Shown here: one piece after another, positions 1 through 10,197 of the stretch
Layout: every line of letters starts with the position of its first letter
Position numbering within the stretch: position 1 is the first letter of the stretch
Assembly (NCBI GenBank): GCA_963814875.1
Contig: CAWFFJ010000027.1
Span: 1 to 64,000 of the forward strand
Length of the DNA stretch: 64,000 nucleotides
Direction of reading: 5' to 3'
DNA from: CAVSIS01 sp963814875
Lineage (GTDB): Bacteria > Acidobacteriota > Thermoanaerobaculia > Thermoanaerobaculales > Sulfomarinibacteraceae
The notes under the pieces: model-generated
Database searches by the model: none
Seen by the model: only the letters and a program-made list of their open reading frames with translations
Told to the model about the DNA's origin: nothing
Position numbers and translations under genes: made by a program

Positions 1-816
1 GGCGAGGGTCAGGGGGCGGACGGTCTCGATCAGGCCGAGGGCGTGACAGCGAGACCAGAACTCCTCGACCGCGGCCAGCTCGTGGCGGGTGATCCGGAAC
101 CGAAGGTAGCGGGTGAGGTAGGTCCGCGCGAGCTGCGCCGGCCACCCGAGCTCGGGGGCGCGGCGGGCGACGATGTCGTCGATCCGCCCGAGGTTGGTGT
201 CACGCCGGGCGCGCAGGCGCTCGGGCAGGTTGGCGAGGACGGCGCCGCGCCGGGCCATCCAGGTGGCGAAGACGAACGGCATCCCGGTGGAGCGCTTCCA
301 CGCCTCGCCGAGGTCGAGCTGGTACGGGTAGTCCCGGTCGGAAGGGGCCGCGGTCACGACCTTGTCGCCGATCAGCAGCAGGCAGTCCGATCCGTTCGCG
401 GTGACTCCGTTCCTCGGGTTCGCCAGAGGCTCGAGCTGCAGGCGGCGCCCGTAGAGCGCGTCGAAGACCACCTGCAGCAGGGCCACCGAGGTATGGCTGT
501 CGCCATCGACCGCGACCCGCTCGACTCGATCGAAGGGGAGGCGCGAGAACGCGCGCACCGTCAGGGTCTCGCCGTCGGAGCCGATGGCGCCGACCGGGAC
601 CAGAGCGAGCGGCTCCGGAGAGGTTTGAAAGTCGATCACCGGGCACAGCGCGAGGTCCACCTCACCGGCGAGCAGCGTGCCGAGCAGCCCGCTGGGTACG
701 TCGCGCTGCAGGTTCACACCGTCGTCCCCTTCGAGGCCGTCGATGAGGGGCGTGCTGTTCAGGTAGCGGACGGCGCCGAGCGCCGGAACGCGGGACGCGC
801 GGTCTGACGCCGACAT
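1..816 (-). CDS. mqnA: Chorismate dehydratase MqnA, 3' end cut by window edge
   Basis: MqnA converts chorismate to 3-enolpyruvoyl-benzoate, the first step of the futalosine route to menaquinone. The minus-strand frame is open from an ATG at 816 to the window edge, giving 272 codons without a stop. The N-terminus reads VPALGAVRYLNSTPLIDGL, the family's signature opening, and is followed by VPSGLLGTLLAGEVDLALCPV, the periplasmic-binding-protein-like fold with the family's typical 'L..GE.D.A..P' segment, and then DSHTSVALLQ. The ATG overlaps the stop of the upstream nucleotidase gene as TGATG, so the two are translationally coupled. Only the last few residues should be missing. Family assignment is from recalled motifs and is strong; MqnD is the alternative, but the YLN opening favours MqnA. 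Confidence 0.85.
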   Translation of the reverse strand, partial: MSASDRASRVPALGAVRYLNSTPLIDGLEGDDGVNLQRDVPSGLLGTLLAGEVDLALCPVIDFQTSPEPLALVPVGAIGSDGETLTVRAFSRLPFDRVERVAVDGDSHTSVALLQVVFDALYGRRLQLEPLANPRNGVTANGSDCLLLIGDKVVTAAPSDRDYPYQLDLGEAWKRSTGMPFVFATWMARRGAVLANLPERLRARRDTNLGRIDDIVARRAPELGWPAQLARTYLTRYLRFRITRHELAAVEEFWSRCHALGLIETVRPLTLA

Positions 817-2285
817 CAGGTGCCGTCCGTCCCCGCGCCGGCCGGGTCGGGCGGGGTCGCGAGGTCATGGGGCATGCTGCCGCGCCTGGCGCGAAGGTAG
901 GCGAACGGGGTCGCGAACAGGAAGTTGGAGACCCGTGAGGTGTAGATGTCCGCGGAGCGTTCGAGCTGGCGGGCGAGGTGGCTCTTGTCGTTGCCGGCCC
1001 GCAGCAGGGGTCCCCAGTTGGGGTTGGCGACCTGGGTCGTTGCTTTCGCGAGCGGCGCGATCTCGACGTCGAGGGCCTCGAGCTCGGTGCGAAGCTGGTG
1101 AACCTCGGCCCCGGGCTCGGACGCGCCGGGCGCGAGTCCGGGCCCGTAGCCGCGCTCGCGGCGCTGCACGGCGAGCCGCGCGGCGCACTGGCGCGCCTCG
1201 AGGCGCTCCTTGTGGGCCATCATCGACGCCAGGCGGGCCTCGTTGGGCCGGAAGGCCTCCAGCGCCGCAAGCTCCTCCTCGAGCTCGCGCAGGATCAAGG
1301 CGGTCCGCCATCGCAGCACGCTCTTCGACAGCCGGACGTCGGCCCAGATGTGGTCGCCGACGAACAGAATGCGGTCGCCAAAAAGCCCCAGGTAGTCCTC
1401 GACCAGGTTCGCGTCGCCGCCCAGGTAGCAGCCAGGACCCGGGATCGGTCCCGCCAGCGGCCGCAGCAGGCCGGACGGATCGACGATCTGGAACATCGGC
1501 ATGCTCGAGGTGAAGAAATCGGGCTTGCGGGCGCCCACGATGACCAGCTCGAAGAGATCCGACCAGGTCACCCCGGGCGGTAGGTGGGGGTCGAAGGCCC
1601 ACGCCATGATCGCGGCAGTGTAGGTCCACTCGGCGTTGGTGACGACCATCAGCCGCTTGCCGGCCTCGCGCTGGTCGAGCAGCGCGAGCGGCGCGTCGGG
1701 GTCGGGCTCGACGTAGCGGCCGGGGTCGGCGATGATGCGTGCCTTCAGCGTTCCTTCCACGTGTGCGTGGTCGAGGGTGCGCCGCACCCTCCAGTAGAGA
1801 TCGGCGTAGCCCTGCACGTCCGGCAGCATGCCCGCGTCGAGCAGGTCGACGAGCTGAGCGTAGAGGCAGCCCTCGGAGAGCGAGAACAGCGTGTTGAGGA
1901 AGACGTAGCGGCGCTCCCCAAGGTCGACCGCGGTGTGCCGATAGGCCGCGCGCTGGTCCTCGAAGGCGAGCGGGCCGGTGCCGTGGAAGGCCCGAGTCAC
2001 GTAGCCGAAGCGGTTGGCCTTGACGATGTTGCCGAGCTCGATGTCGAGGATCAGGCCGCGGACGATGAGCTCGCGGTCGAACTCGAGGCCAGCAACCGGC
2101 CAGCCTTGCTCCACCAGCAGGTCGCGAACATGCTCGTAGGCGCTGCGCTCCCACGCCCCGATGCGGTAGTGCACGAGGGTGTAGTCCATGTCGTAGCCGA
2201 TGGCATCGATCGAGCGCAGATTCAGCGTGCGGCTGCAGAAGACCTGGCGGCCGGGCGGAATCGTCGGTGGCGAGACGTCGGGCAT
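816..2285 (-). CDS. HAD-IG family 5'-nucleotidase (cN-II-like)
   Basis: Predicted cytosolic purine 5'-nucleotidase of the HAD superfamily, 489 residues. The nucleophile motif is visible as IGYDMDYTLVHY near residue 30 (DxDxT), the Thr/Ser motif II as MVVTNAEW, and the acidic motif III as GDHIWADV. A long C-terminal helical part follows, as in cN-II homologues. The chosen ATG has a GGGGAGGAG ribosome site a few bases upstream; the longer open frame to 2393 lacks one and begins in low-complexity translation. The stop overlaps the mqnA start, so it probably forms a two-gene operon. The physiological substrate (IMP/GMP in characterised homologues) cannot be read from the sequence. Confidence 0.85.
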   Translation of the reverse strand: MPDVSPPTIPPGRQVFCSRTLNLRSIDAIGYDMDYTLVHYRIGAWERSAYEHVRDLLVEQGWPVAGLEFDRELIVRGLILDIELGNIVKANRFGYVTRAFHGTGPLAFEDQRAAYRHTAVDLGERRYVFLNTLFSLSEGCLYAQLVDLLDAGMLPDVQGYADLYWRVRRTLDHAHVEGTLKARIIADPGRYVEPDPDAPLALLDQREAGKRLMVVTNAEWTYTAAIMAWAFDPHLPPGVTWSDLFELVIVGARKPDFFTSSMPMFQIVDPSGLLRPLAGPIPGPGCYLGGDANLVEDYLGLFGDRILFVGDHIWADVRLSKSVLRWRTALILRELEEELAALEAFRPNEARLASMMAHKERLEARQCAARLAVQRRERGYGPGLAPGASEPGAEVHQLRTELEALDVEIAPLAKATTQVANPNWGPLLRAGNDKSHLARQLERSADIYTSRVSNFLFATPFAYLRARRGSMPHDLATPPDPAGAGTDGT

Positions 2286-2380
2286 CGCTCCTCCCCTCGG
2301 GCGAGGCACGCCCGCCAGGGTAGCCCCACCGGGGGCTGGACGCCATGGGGGCCGACGAACACCGCCTCCTGCAGCCAAGA

Positions 2381-2416
2381 GTTTGAACCGCAAAGGGCGC
2401 GAAGATCGCGAAGAGA
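2381..2416. repeat. Short intergenic repeat-like tract
   Basis: Between the nucleotidase start and the peptidase stop there is a stretch reading TTTGAACCGCAAAGGGCGCG followed by two GCGAAGA units separated by TC. It is non-coding and looks like the 'CGCAAAGG/CGCGAAG' type of dispersed intergenic repeat. No second copy was found in the window, so the assignment is tentative. Confidence 0.3.
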
Positions 2417-2441
2417 GCTCAGAGAGGGAGTCGATTCTGGT

Positions 2442-5160
2442 CTACTGGCCGACGACCACCCTGAGCCCGGTGTAGGCGGGCGACGGCTCCGCGGTGCTCG
2501 CCGGATCGGTCGAGCGGTCGGCGCTGGGGCCGAGTGCGACGCCGCTTCCGTCGGGCTTCACAGCCCACTCGGCGGCGTTGCCGTCGAGGTCGAACACCGG
2601 GTCGTCCCCGGTCCCGGGCAGGCTTCCGACCGGGAGCAGCAGCGCTGCGCCCGGCGAGCGGCTCGAGGGCCTTCGCCAGGCGGCCCGCGTCGTCCGGGTT
2701 GGGGGTGTAGCCGGCCCAGCGGTCGAGGGTGTTGCCGCCGTCACCAGCGACCTCGGCGAGTTCGGCCGCCTCCATGCTGGTCGGGAGACGATAGGCCCGG
2801 CCGGTCCGCTCGGCAAGCCACGCAGCGTAGGCTCGCGCCCGCTCGAAGGTGACGCCGGTGGCGGGGAGGTTCTCCTCGCCAGGTGCGAGCTCGACCCCGG
2901 GGTCGAAGGCCGCGAGCTGGGCGCGGGTGACCTCGAAGCGTCCCACCTCGAGCCCCTTGAAGCGAACGGTCTCGGGCGCCAGCACGCCGCCCTCGTCGCG
3001 GCCGAGGGCGACCCCGACCCGGGCCGCCCGGGCGCGGGCGACGAGCGCGGCGAGCAGCGAGCCTTTCTTCACCGCCTCGTTGGGCTGCTCGGGAGTGCCG
3101 AAGAGGTAGCGGTCGAACCATGCCAGGTCCTCCTCCACCTTGCGGCGCTGGTGCACGATCTGCCGCAGGCCGTGTGGCTCGCCGGGGAACAGCAGCAGCC
3201 GGACGGGGACCTTGCCGATCTGCTGCAGGGCACGGAACAGGGACCACGACTGACTGGGGGGGACGTTGCGGTCCTCGGTGCCGGTGTAGACGATGGTCGG
3301 GGTGGTCACCCGGGTGAGGCGGAAGAACGGCGACTTCTCCAGGTACACCTGCGGGATCTCCCACGGTGCGCCGCCGAAGTAGTAGTTGTCGAAGGCCGCG
3401 CCGAAGTCGACGTTGCCCCAGTCGGAGAACCACTCCACGTCGGCCGCCCCGATCGAGGCCGCCTTGTAGCGGCTGTTCGTGGTGATCAGCGCGGCGGACA
3501 GGATGCCGCCGTTTGACCACCCCGAGGTCGCGAGGCGGTCCGGGTCCACCAGGCCGCGGGCGATCATGGCGTCGACGCCCTTCTCGATGTCGGGGACTTC
3601 GAGGTCGTAGTACTTGCCGTCGCCGATGGACTCCACCCAGTCGAGGCCGTAGCCGGTGGAGCCGTGGTAGTTCACCTGGAGGATGAACGCGCCCCGCTGC
3701 CGCCACAGCAGCAGCGGCGCCGCCCAGCGCTGGCTCCAGTGGTCCATGTCGGTCCCGGTAGGTCCGCCGTGGATGGAGAGGATCAGCGGGTAGCGCGTGC
3801 CCTCGTGCCAGTCGAGGGGGTAGTGGAGCAGGCCCTCCACCTCCTCGTCCCGGGCGCCCTTCCAGTGGACGACCTCGACCTTCCCGGTCGGCTTGCCCTC
3901 GTAGCCCGGGTTGAGCTCGGTGACCTTGCGCTCGCCGGTGATCCGGGCGCCGTCGAGGCGGGCCGCGTACCACTGCGGCGGCGTGGCGGCGGTGGAGTGC
4001 TCGTAGACCAGGGTGCGGCCGTCGCGCGAGAGCTCCCACGCGAAGATGTGCCCGGCATGGGCGCCGGCGAGGTCCTCGCGCCGCCAGCCGGTGGCCGTGC
4101 GGACGAGGCGCGCGGGTTTGAGCGTGACGCCGTCGGCGAGAAGGGCGATCACGCCGTCAGGCGTGGCGGTGAAGTCGCCGCCCAGCCCGCGTTCCCAGGT
4201 GAGGTCCACCTTGGCGGCGGCCATGGTCCCGAGGTCGAAGCGGTACAGCTCGGTGATTGTCGCGGTGCGGTAGAGGGGATGGCGGGAGAACTCGTTGCTG
4301 AAGTAGAAGGACAGCGAGTCGGGCGCCCAGGCGATGCTGCCGGGGAGGAGGGCTCCGTCGGCGAGGATGCGGGTTGCAGCGCCGCTGGTCAGGTCCACGA
4401 GGAAGGTGCGGGGGGGTACCTTCTGGTCGTACTCGTAGGAGAGGCTCTGCTGGGCGCGCACCACCGCACGGCGCCCGTCGGGCGAGACGGCCGCGGCGTC
4501 GATCCAGTCGTCGTTGTCGGTGAGGCGGCGGACCTCGTCCCCATGCAGCTCGAGGCGGAACAGACGCACCGGCGGCTCGTGCGCGGCGTCCTCCACCACC
4601 ACGGCGTCGTCCTTGTCCTTCTTCATCTCCTGCTCCCGCCATGAGGGAGATTCCTGCACCGCCGCGACGAGCGTGTCGGAGTCGATCCAGCCGAAGGCGC
4701 TCACCGATCTCTCGAGCTGCGACACGGGGTAGGCCTCACCGCCGGCGACCGGGATCGCCCACAGCTGCGTCGTACCGGGGCTGTCTTTGTCGTCATCGTC
4801 ACTGGGGATCTCGCGGGTGAACAGGAACGCCACCGTCGCGCCGTCAGGCGAGAACGCCGGCGACGAGGCCGAGTCCGTGCCGCGGGTGAGCTGCACCGAG
4901 GTGCCGTCGGCGAGCCTGGTCATCCACAGGTGCGCGACCCGCTTCTCGACGCCGTCGACCTTCTCCACCGTGCTCTTGACCCACACCGCTTTCGAGCCGT
5001 CCGGCGAGACCGCCCAGTCGCGGGCGGACTCGACCTTGACGACGTCGTCGACGGTCCACTGGGTCGGTGCGGTTCCCGACGGGGCTGGGCCGTCCGCGGC
5101 CACCAGGGTCGCGCACAGCGAGGTTGCGAGAATCAGGGCGGAAACGCGGGTCGTCGTCAT
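2442..5160 (-). CDS. Secreted S9 prolyl-oligopeptidase-family peptidase with C-terminal FGE-like domain, frameshifted near its end
   Basis: Exported serine peptidase (S9/DPP-IV-acylaminoacyl type). The start at 5160 has GGAGG six bases upstream and a signal peptide (MTTTRVSALILATSLCATLVAA). A beta-propeller with repeated 'SPDG' units is followed by the alpha/beta hydrolase: GWSNGG (nucleophile Ser), TGTEDRNVP (Asp) and PGEPHGL (His). After the peptidase comes a partial formylglycine-enzyme/SUMF-type domain (RFEVTRAQLAAF, GVTFERARAYAAWLAERTG, FDLDGNAAEWAVKP). The frame breaks at about 2650: the first frame runs to 2419 in basic nonsense, whereas one-base slippage restores LDGNAAEW...TGLRVVVGQ with a stop at 2442. 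Either a real late frameshift or a sequence error. The peptidase part is intact. Confidence 0.8.
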
Positions 5161-5386
5161 CGGGAGCCTCCGCAGGGTAGTCACGGTGAGAGAGGGTACC
5201 AGCCTGTGCGCCGCCCGACGCTCCGGATACGGGGGAGCCTCCCCGCGGATCTCCTTCGGCGGCTGCAAACGTCAGGCCGTGTTGACGGGGATCTAACTTC
5301 CCGGCTCGTCGCGGCCAGCGATCGATCTCGGCGGCGGATTGCCGCACGGCCTCGCGCGGTTAGAATCGAGAAATCGGGAGGCCATC

Positions 5387-7967
5387 ATGAGGACATGCGG
5401 ACTCGTCGTCGCGGTCGCGCTCTTGGCGGGGCCGGCACCGGCCGCCACGTTTGTCGTGACGACCACGGCAGACAGCGCCGACGGCGCCTGCGATGCGCAC
5501 TGCTCGCTGAGGGAAGCGGTGACCGCCGCCAACCTCACACCGGGCGCCGACAGCATCGTCGTTCCGGCCGGCGTCTTCGTCCTGACCGTGGCGGGAGCCG
5601 ACGAGGATGCTGCCGCCACGGGGGACCTGGATCTCACCGAGAGCTGTGCCATCAACGGCGCCGGTGCGATGCAGACTGTCATCGACGGTGCCGGCGGCGA
5701 TCGCCTGTTCGAGGTTTGGGGAGACGGGACCGCGGTGACGCTCGCGGCCCTGACCCTGCGCAATGGCCACTCCACCGACTACGGGGGCGCGATCCTGGTG
5801 CGGGGCAGCTCGAGCCTCGCACTCGAGGACTGCGCGTTCATCCGCAACGCCAGTGACTCCGAGGGCGGCGCGGTCCAGGCGTGGGGCCCCACAACGGTCG
5901 AGCGCTGCGTCTTCGTCGCCAACGCGGCGGCAAACTACGGGGGTGCCATCGACACCACCGCGGCGCTGGAAATCGGCGATTCGACCTTTACCGCAAACCA
6001 GGCCGCCTACGGTGGCGGGGCCATCTTCTTGAACTCCACCAGCCAGCTGGAGCTCGTCCGATCCACTCTGGTGGGCAACGAGGCACGCTACGGCGGCGCG
6101 CTGGATTCCGACAACGCACCTGCCAACGTCACGAACGTCACGATGACGGCCAACTCGGACATCGAGTCCGGAGGCTCCGCCATTCACGGCTCAGGCGGGC
6201 CCTTCGTGCTGCACAACTGCACCGTCGTCGACAACGGCACGCGGCTCGACCGCGGTGCCCTCTACAGCGACGAGGACGCCTCTTTCACGATCGGCGGCAC
6301 GATCGTGGCGGGCGGCGCGTATCCGAGCTGCACCGGCGACGTCACCTCGCTCGGACACAACCTCGACGCCGGCACCGGGTGCGCCTTCACGGCGGAGGGC
6401 GATCTCACCGCCACCGCCCCGGGGCTCTCCTCCCTGACTCCGCACGGCGGCACGGTCTGGACACACGCGCTGCGTACCGGAAGTCCGGCGATCGACGCGG
6501 CGGGCACGACCTTTCCGGCCACCGACGCCCGCGGCGTAGCGCGCCCGCAGGGCGCAGCTGCCGACATCGGCGCCTATGAGGCCGACGGGAGTGAGCCGCC
6601 GGTCGGCGCACCGTCGACCGTCCCGGTCATCGCCCATCTTTCCGGCGTTGGCGGCACCCCGTGGCGTGCGGACGTTAGCTTCAGCAACCCCGTGGACGTC
6701 CCACTCGCCCTGACGCTCCGCTACACGCCGGCGCCGGGCACCGTCCTGACCCACGGGATCACGCTCTCTGGCCACCAGACGCTGCTGATGGAGGACGTCG
6801 TCAGTACGGTCTTTGGAGCCGGCGACGGGCGCGGAGGGCTGGAGATCGTGCCGCCCGCCGCCGGGTCGCCTCCCGCGGTCCTCTCGCGGACCTTCGCCGT
6901 CCAGGACGGCGAGCGGCTCGGACAAGGCATGCCGGCCCTCGAGCTCCTGCCGTCCGGCACCTACTTCGTCACCGGACTGCGTGAGGACACCGCCTACCGC
7001 GCCAACGTCGCGGTCACCGCCGGCGCCACCGACGTCCACGCCACGTTGACGCTGTTCCGCGGCGGCGACGGCGCCGTCGGCTCGAGCATCGACGAGCACC
7101 ATCCCGGCCGGGTCCCAGGTGCAGTGGCGCCTGCCCGATCTCTTCCCGGGTCTCGCCCGGAATGGGGTGCCGATGACGGTCCGCATCGTCACGGACGCGC
7201 CGTCGCTGCCCTACGGCTCACTGGTGGATCAGACCTCGACCGATGCCGCCACGCTCATCGCCCAGCGCGCCGGCTCGTGGTGGCTGGTGCCGGTGGTGGC
7301 GCACAACGGGGGTCTCGACGGGACCTTCTGGCGCTCGGACGTGAGCCTGTTCAGCCCCTGTCCGGTGCCCGTGGAAGTGATCCTCGAGCTGCGCCGCGAG
7401 AACACCGACAACGGCGGCGGGGGGAGCGTTGCGGCGCCGGTCACCATTCCCGCCTTCGGGACCGTTACCCTGGCCGACATCACCGATGCACTGTTCGGGG
7501 TCGACAACGCCAAGGGCACCCTGATGGTCATTGCCTCGCCTCAGGTCGTCGTCACCTCGCGCACCTACACGACCCGCGCCGACGGCGGTACCTACGGGCT
7601 CGGCGTGCCCGCCGTCGGTGCCGAGGCGTTCTCGCCGCGTCGCAGGATCGTCACCGGGGTACGCAATGGCGGTGGCTACCGCACCAACCTCGGCTTCGCC
7701 GGTCCGCCCACGAGCGAGCCCCTCGGGCTGGTCCTCCGGGCTGAGGACGGGTCACAGCTGGCCGTCGCCGGGGTCACCGTACCGGCCCGTGGCCTGATCC
7801 AGAAGTCTCTCGACGAGCTCTTCGGGGCCGCAGCCGCAGGTCTGGAGCTCGGCTCCGTCGAGATCCAGAGCAGCGGCCAACCGGTGCTGGTCTACGTATC
7901 GGTGGTCGATGGCTCGGCCCAGGATCCGATCTACGCCCTGGTGCCGCCCGTTCCGGCCGGTATCTGA
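5387..7967 (+). CDS. Secreted CSLREA/parallel beta-helix surface protein, one frameshift
   Basis: The start ATG follows GGGAGG and opens a signal peptide (MRTCGLVVAVALLAGPAPAA). The N-terminal half carries DGACDAHCSLREAVTAAN, the CSLREA motif, then a right-handed beta-helix with recurrent 'YGGA' rungs ending in DIGAYE. The C-terminal half is built from a beta-sandwich-like module with RANVAV and RTNLGF segments that also occurs in two other surface proteins in this window. The frame is broken at about 7100: the first frame continues as nonsense to 7744, while the second resumes as TIPAGSQVQWRLPDLFP and runs to 7967. One base removed at that point rejoins them. Function unknown; probable exported or surface-anchored protein. 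Confidence 0.7.
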
Positions 7968-8098
7968 CTGAGCGGCGTGGCTGCGTGCGACCCGCCGCCG
8001 GCAACGGGTGGCCAGGCTCAGGGAGCACAAGCCGGCTCCCTGGCACGTCGAAGCGTGACGCCGTTCCCATGCTGCCCGGTCTGCCCTACACTGAGCTC

Positions 8099-8556
8099 AT
8101 GCCGCCTCGCGACCAGGCCTTTGTGGACACCGTCGCGTCGTTGACCGCCGATGCCCAACTGGTCTACCTGTTCGGGTCGAGCGGTACGGCGCACGAACGC
8201 CCGGACAGCGACCTGGACGTATGATATTGGTATGTAATGAGGATGGTGAGTGTGGTAAAGGTGAGAGAAGGATGAGGGGAGAGGGCGCGGTGCTGTGTTC
8301 CGGGCCGTTGAGCGCAGAGGCGCGCACGAACCTCGTTGCGCGGCTCGAGCGGGCCACCGGCCGGACGGTGGACCTCGTCGATCTCGCCACCGCCGACCCC
8401 ATCATCCGCCGCCAGGTCATCGCCTCGGGTTCACTGGTCCGCTGCGGCGATCCCGCGGTGCGGGCGGCGTTCGAAATGAAGACGCTCTCGGAGTACCTCG
8501 ACCTCAAGATCGATCGGCGCGCGGCCGAGCGGCAGCTGGTGGAGTCGTTCTCGTGA
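8099..8556 (+). pseudogene. MntA-type nucleotidyltransferase antitoxin gene, interrupted by a 65-bp insertion
   Basis: The first part encodes MPPRDQAFVDTVASL...YLFGSSGTAHERPDSDLDV, the minimal nucleotidyltransferase signature (GSSGTA...DSDLDV, catalytic Asp pair). A stop follows at once (8222-8224). The same protein resumes in another frame from 8287 as AVLCSGPLSAEARTNLVARL and continues through DLVDLATADPIIRRQVIASG to RQLVESFS at 8556. Removing 8222-8286 restores a single frame of about 131 residues. In intact MntA-HepT systems this enzyme AMPylates the HEPN toxin. Here it is very probably inactive. TACACT lies six bases before the ATG, a possible -10 of a leaderless gene. Confidence 0.75.
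8222..8286. other. 65-bp insertion lacking cytosine on the plus strand
   Basis: The inserted segment starts right after the DSDLDV codons of the nucleotidyltransferase gene. From 8219 to 8285 there is not a single C on the plus strand (67 bases of G, A and T), in surroundings where C is the most or second most common base. It contains ATG and several stops and no clear inverted ends. No target-site duplication longer than two bases was seen. Origin unknown. Confidence 0.6.
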
Positions 8557-8717
8557 GCGGGTCGGTCGAGTTCGACGAGGACGTGGTCCTCGCGAAGGCT
8601 TCGACGGTCAGAGCCTGCCTGGCGACGATCCGAGACCTGGAGTCCCCGGGCCGAGCAGACCTCGAGAAGTTCGCCGCAGCCGTCGTCGCGGTGACGGTCG
8701 GCGTCGCCCGTCAGTGA
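8553..8717 (+). pseudogene. Truncated HepT/DUF86-like HEPN toxin gene
   Basis: A GTG overlapping the preceding stop (TCGTGA) opens 54 codons: SGSVEFDEDVVLAKASTVRACLATIRDLE and then an unrelated tail ending at 8717. HepT proteins are usually about 135-145 residues and begin with a helix like 'VxxKAxxIxxCLxRIRE', matching the start here. The rest of the HEPN domain, including the RxxxxH catalytic motif, is absent and was not found intact in other frames downstream. The position right after the MntA-type gene supports the identification as the remains of its toxin partner. Confidence 0.55.
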
Positions 8718-8914
8718 CCGTGCCCGCTCCTGCCAGGTAACACAGCCTGACGACTTCGCCATCACCGATGTTGGAGGGAGCACTCGCGAGCTTCGGTTCG
8801 ACAGTGGGCTCGCTCGCTGGAGCGCATGTCAGCGGACTCCGGGCGGACCGCGCGGTGGAGGGGCCGGGAGAGCGGGCGGGGAGCCGGGCCCTGGCGTAAA
8901 GTGCGGTGGTAGAC

Positions 8915-8932
8915 TGAATGCCGGTTCATTCT
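8915..8932. promoter_or_regulatory. FadR(TetR)-like operator candidate upstream of the acyl-CoA dehydrogenase
   Basis: The 18-bp site TGAATGCCGGTTCATTCT has arms TGAATG and TCATTC, matching the arms of the operator described for the TetR-family fatty-acid regulator FadR of Bacillus (TGAATGA-N4-TCATTCA). It overlaps a possible -10 (TAGACT, 8910-8915) and sits 18 bases before the dehydrogenase start, where a bound repressor would block transcription. The regulator itself is not in the window. Confidence 0.5.
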
Positions 8933-8949
8933 GGCGACTGGAGGTCCCG

Positions 8950-10197
8950 ATGCTGACGGATTCCACCCTCGATACCGAGACCCTCGCGGTGCGCGACGCG
9001 ATGCGCGAGCTCGCCGCCTCCGTGCCCCGGCAGCTGCTCCTCGATATGGATGCGGACCGGGCGCCGTTCCCGCGCGAGTTCCTCGAGGAGGCCGGGCGGC
9101 GGCGCCTGCTCGGCCTGCGGTTCGACCCGCGCTGGGGCGGCCGGGGCCTGCCCTGGACGGTCGAGATGCACGCTCTCGAGGAGGTCGGCGTGCTCGGCAC
9201 CGCGCTGCCGTGCCTGTGGTCGCTGGTGTCCATCGTCGGCGAGGCAATCCAGGTCTTCGGCACCGACGAGCAGAAGCAGCGCCTCCTGGCGCCCATGATC
9301 CGAGGCGAGCTGCCGGTCGCGGAAGGGCTGACCGAGCCTCGAGGCGGGTCCGACTTCTTCGGTGCTACGACCGTGGCCCGTCGCGACGGAGACAGTTTTC
9401 GTCTCACCGGCCAGAAGCGCTTCGTGGTTGGGGCAGAGGGCGCGGACCTGATCCTCGTCTACGGTCGGGTCGCGGAGATCGACGACCCCAAGCGCGCGAT
9501 GACCGCGTTCCTGGTCGAGCGCGGGCCGGGGGTCGAGGTGCACCACGTCTACGGCCTGATGGGCAATCGCGGCAGCGGCACCGGCCGACTCGTGTTCAAT
9601 GACGCGGTCGTCCCGATGGCCAACGTGCTCGGCGGCGAGGACGGGATCGGCCGCGGCACCGACGTGTTCCACCGCATGATGGTGCCGGAGAGACTGACCT
9701 CGGCCGGGGGCGCCATCGGCATGGGACGGGCCGCGATCGAGATCGCCGCCCGCTACGCCGACCGCCGCCACGCCTTCGGTGAGAAGATTCGCCGCTTCGA
9801 AGGGGTTAGCTTCAAGCTCGCCGAGAGCCTGACCCTCCTGGACGCGGCCCGTGCACTGAACCAGGGTGCGGCCCAGGCGGCGGACGCCGAGCCCGATCCG
9901 GGTGTCGTGCGGCGTCTCGTGTCGGAGGCGAAGAAGTTCGCTACCGAGTCGGCGTGGACGGTGATCAACCACGCGATGCAGATCCTCGGCGGCATCGGCT
10001 ACACGGACATCTACCCGGTGGAGCGGCTGCTGCGCGACTGCCGTCTGATCACGATCTGGACCGGCACCAACGAGATCATGAGCCTCGTGATCCAGCACGA
10101 GTTCTACCGGTCGTTCCTCAAGGACGGGACGAAGGGCCGCGATGTGGAGGCCGACGCCGCCGGAGCCGTCCACGACGAGGAGAAGGTCTACCAGTAG
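8950..10197 (+). CDS. Acyl-CoA dehydrogenase
   Basis: FAD-dependent alpha,beta-dehydrogenation of an acyl-CoA, 415 residues. The start is supported by GGAGG five bases upstream. Family features in order: the N-terminal helical domain, LTEPRGGSDFFGATTVARR (flavin-binding beta domain, ACAD signature 1), TGQKRFVVGAEGADLILV, AARYADRRHAFGEKIRRFEG and ILGGIGYTDIYPVERLLRD (ACAD signature 2), then IWTGTNEI. In medium-chain enzymes the catalytic Glu lies in 'YEGT'; the equivalent here is Thr, so the base must be elsewhere, as in some subfamilies. The gene appears monocistronic and its last 10 bases overlap the opposing zinc-finger gene. Confidence 0.9.
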   Translation: MLTDSTLDTETLAVRDAMRELAASVPRQLLLDMDADRAPFPREFLEEAGRRRLLGLRFDPRWGGRGLPWTVEMHALEEVGVLGTALPCLWSLVSIVGEAIQVFGTDEQKQRLLAPMIRGELPVAEGLTEPRGGSDFFGATTVARRDGDSFRLTGQKRFVVGAEGADLILVYGRVAEIDDPKRAMTAFLVERGPGVEVHHVYGLMGNRGSGTGRLVFNDAVVPMANVLGGEDGIGRGTDVFHRMMVPERLTSAGGAIGMGRAAIEIAARYADRRHAFGEKIRRFEGVSFKLAESLTLLDAARALNQGAAQAADAEPDPGVVRRLVSEAKKFATESAWTVINHAMQILGGIGYTDIYPVERLLRDCRLITIWTGTNEIMSLVIQHEFYRSFLKDGTKGRDVEADAAGAVHDEEKVYQ

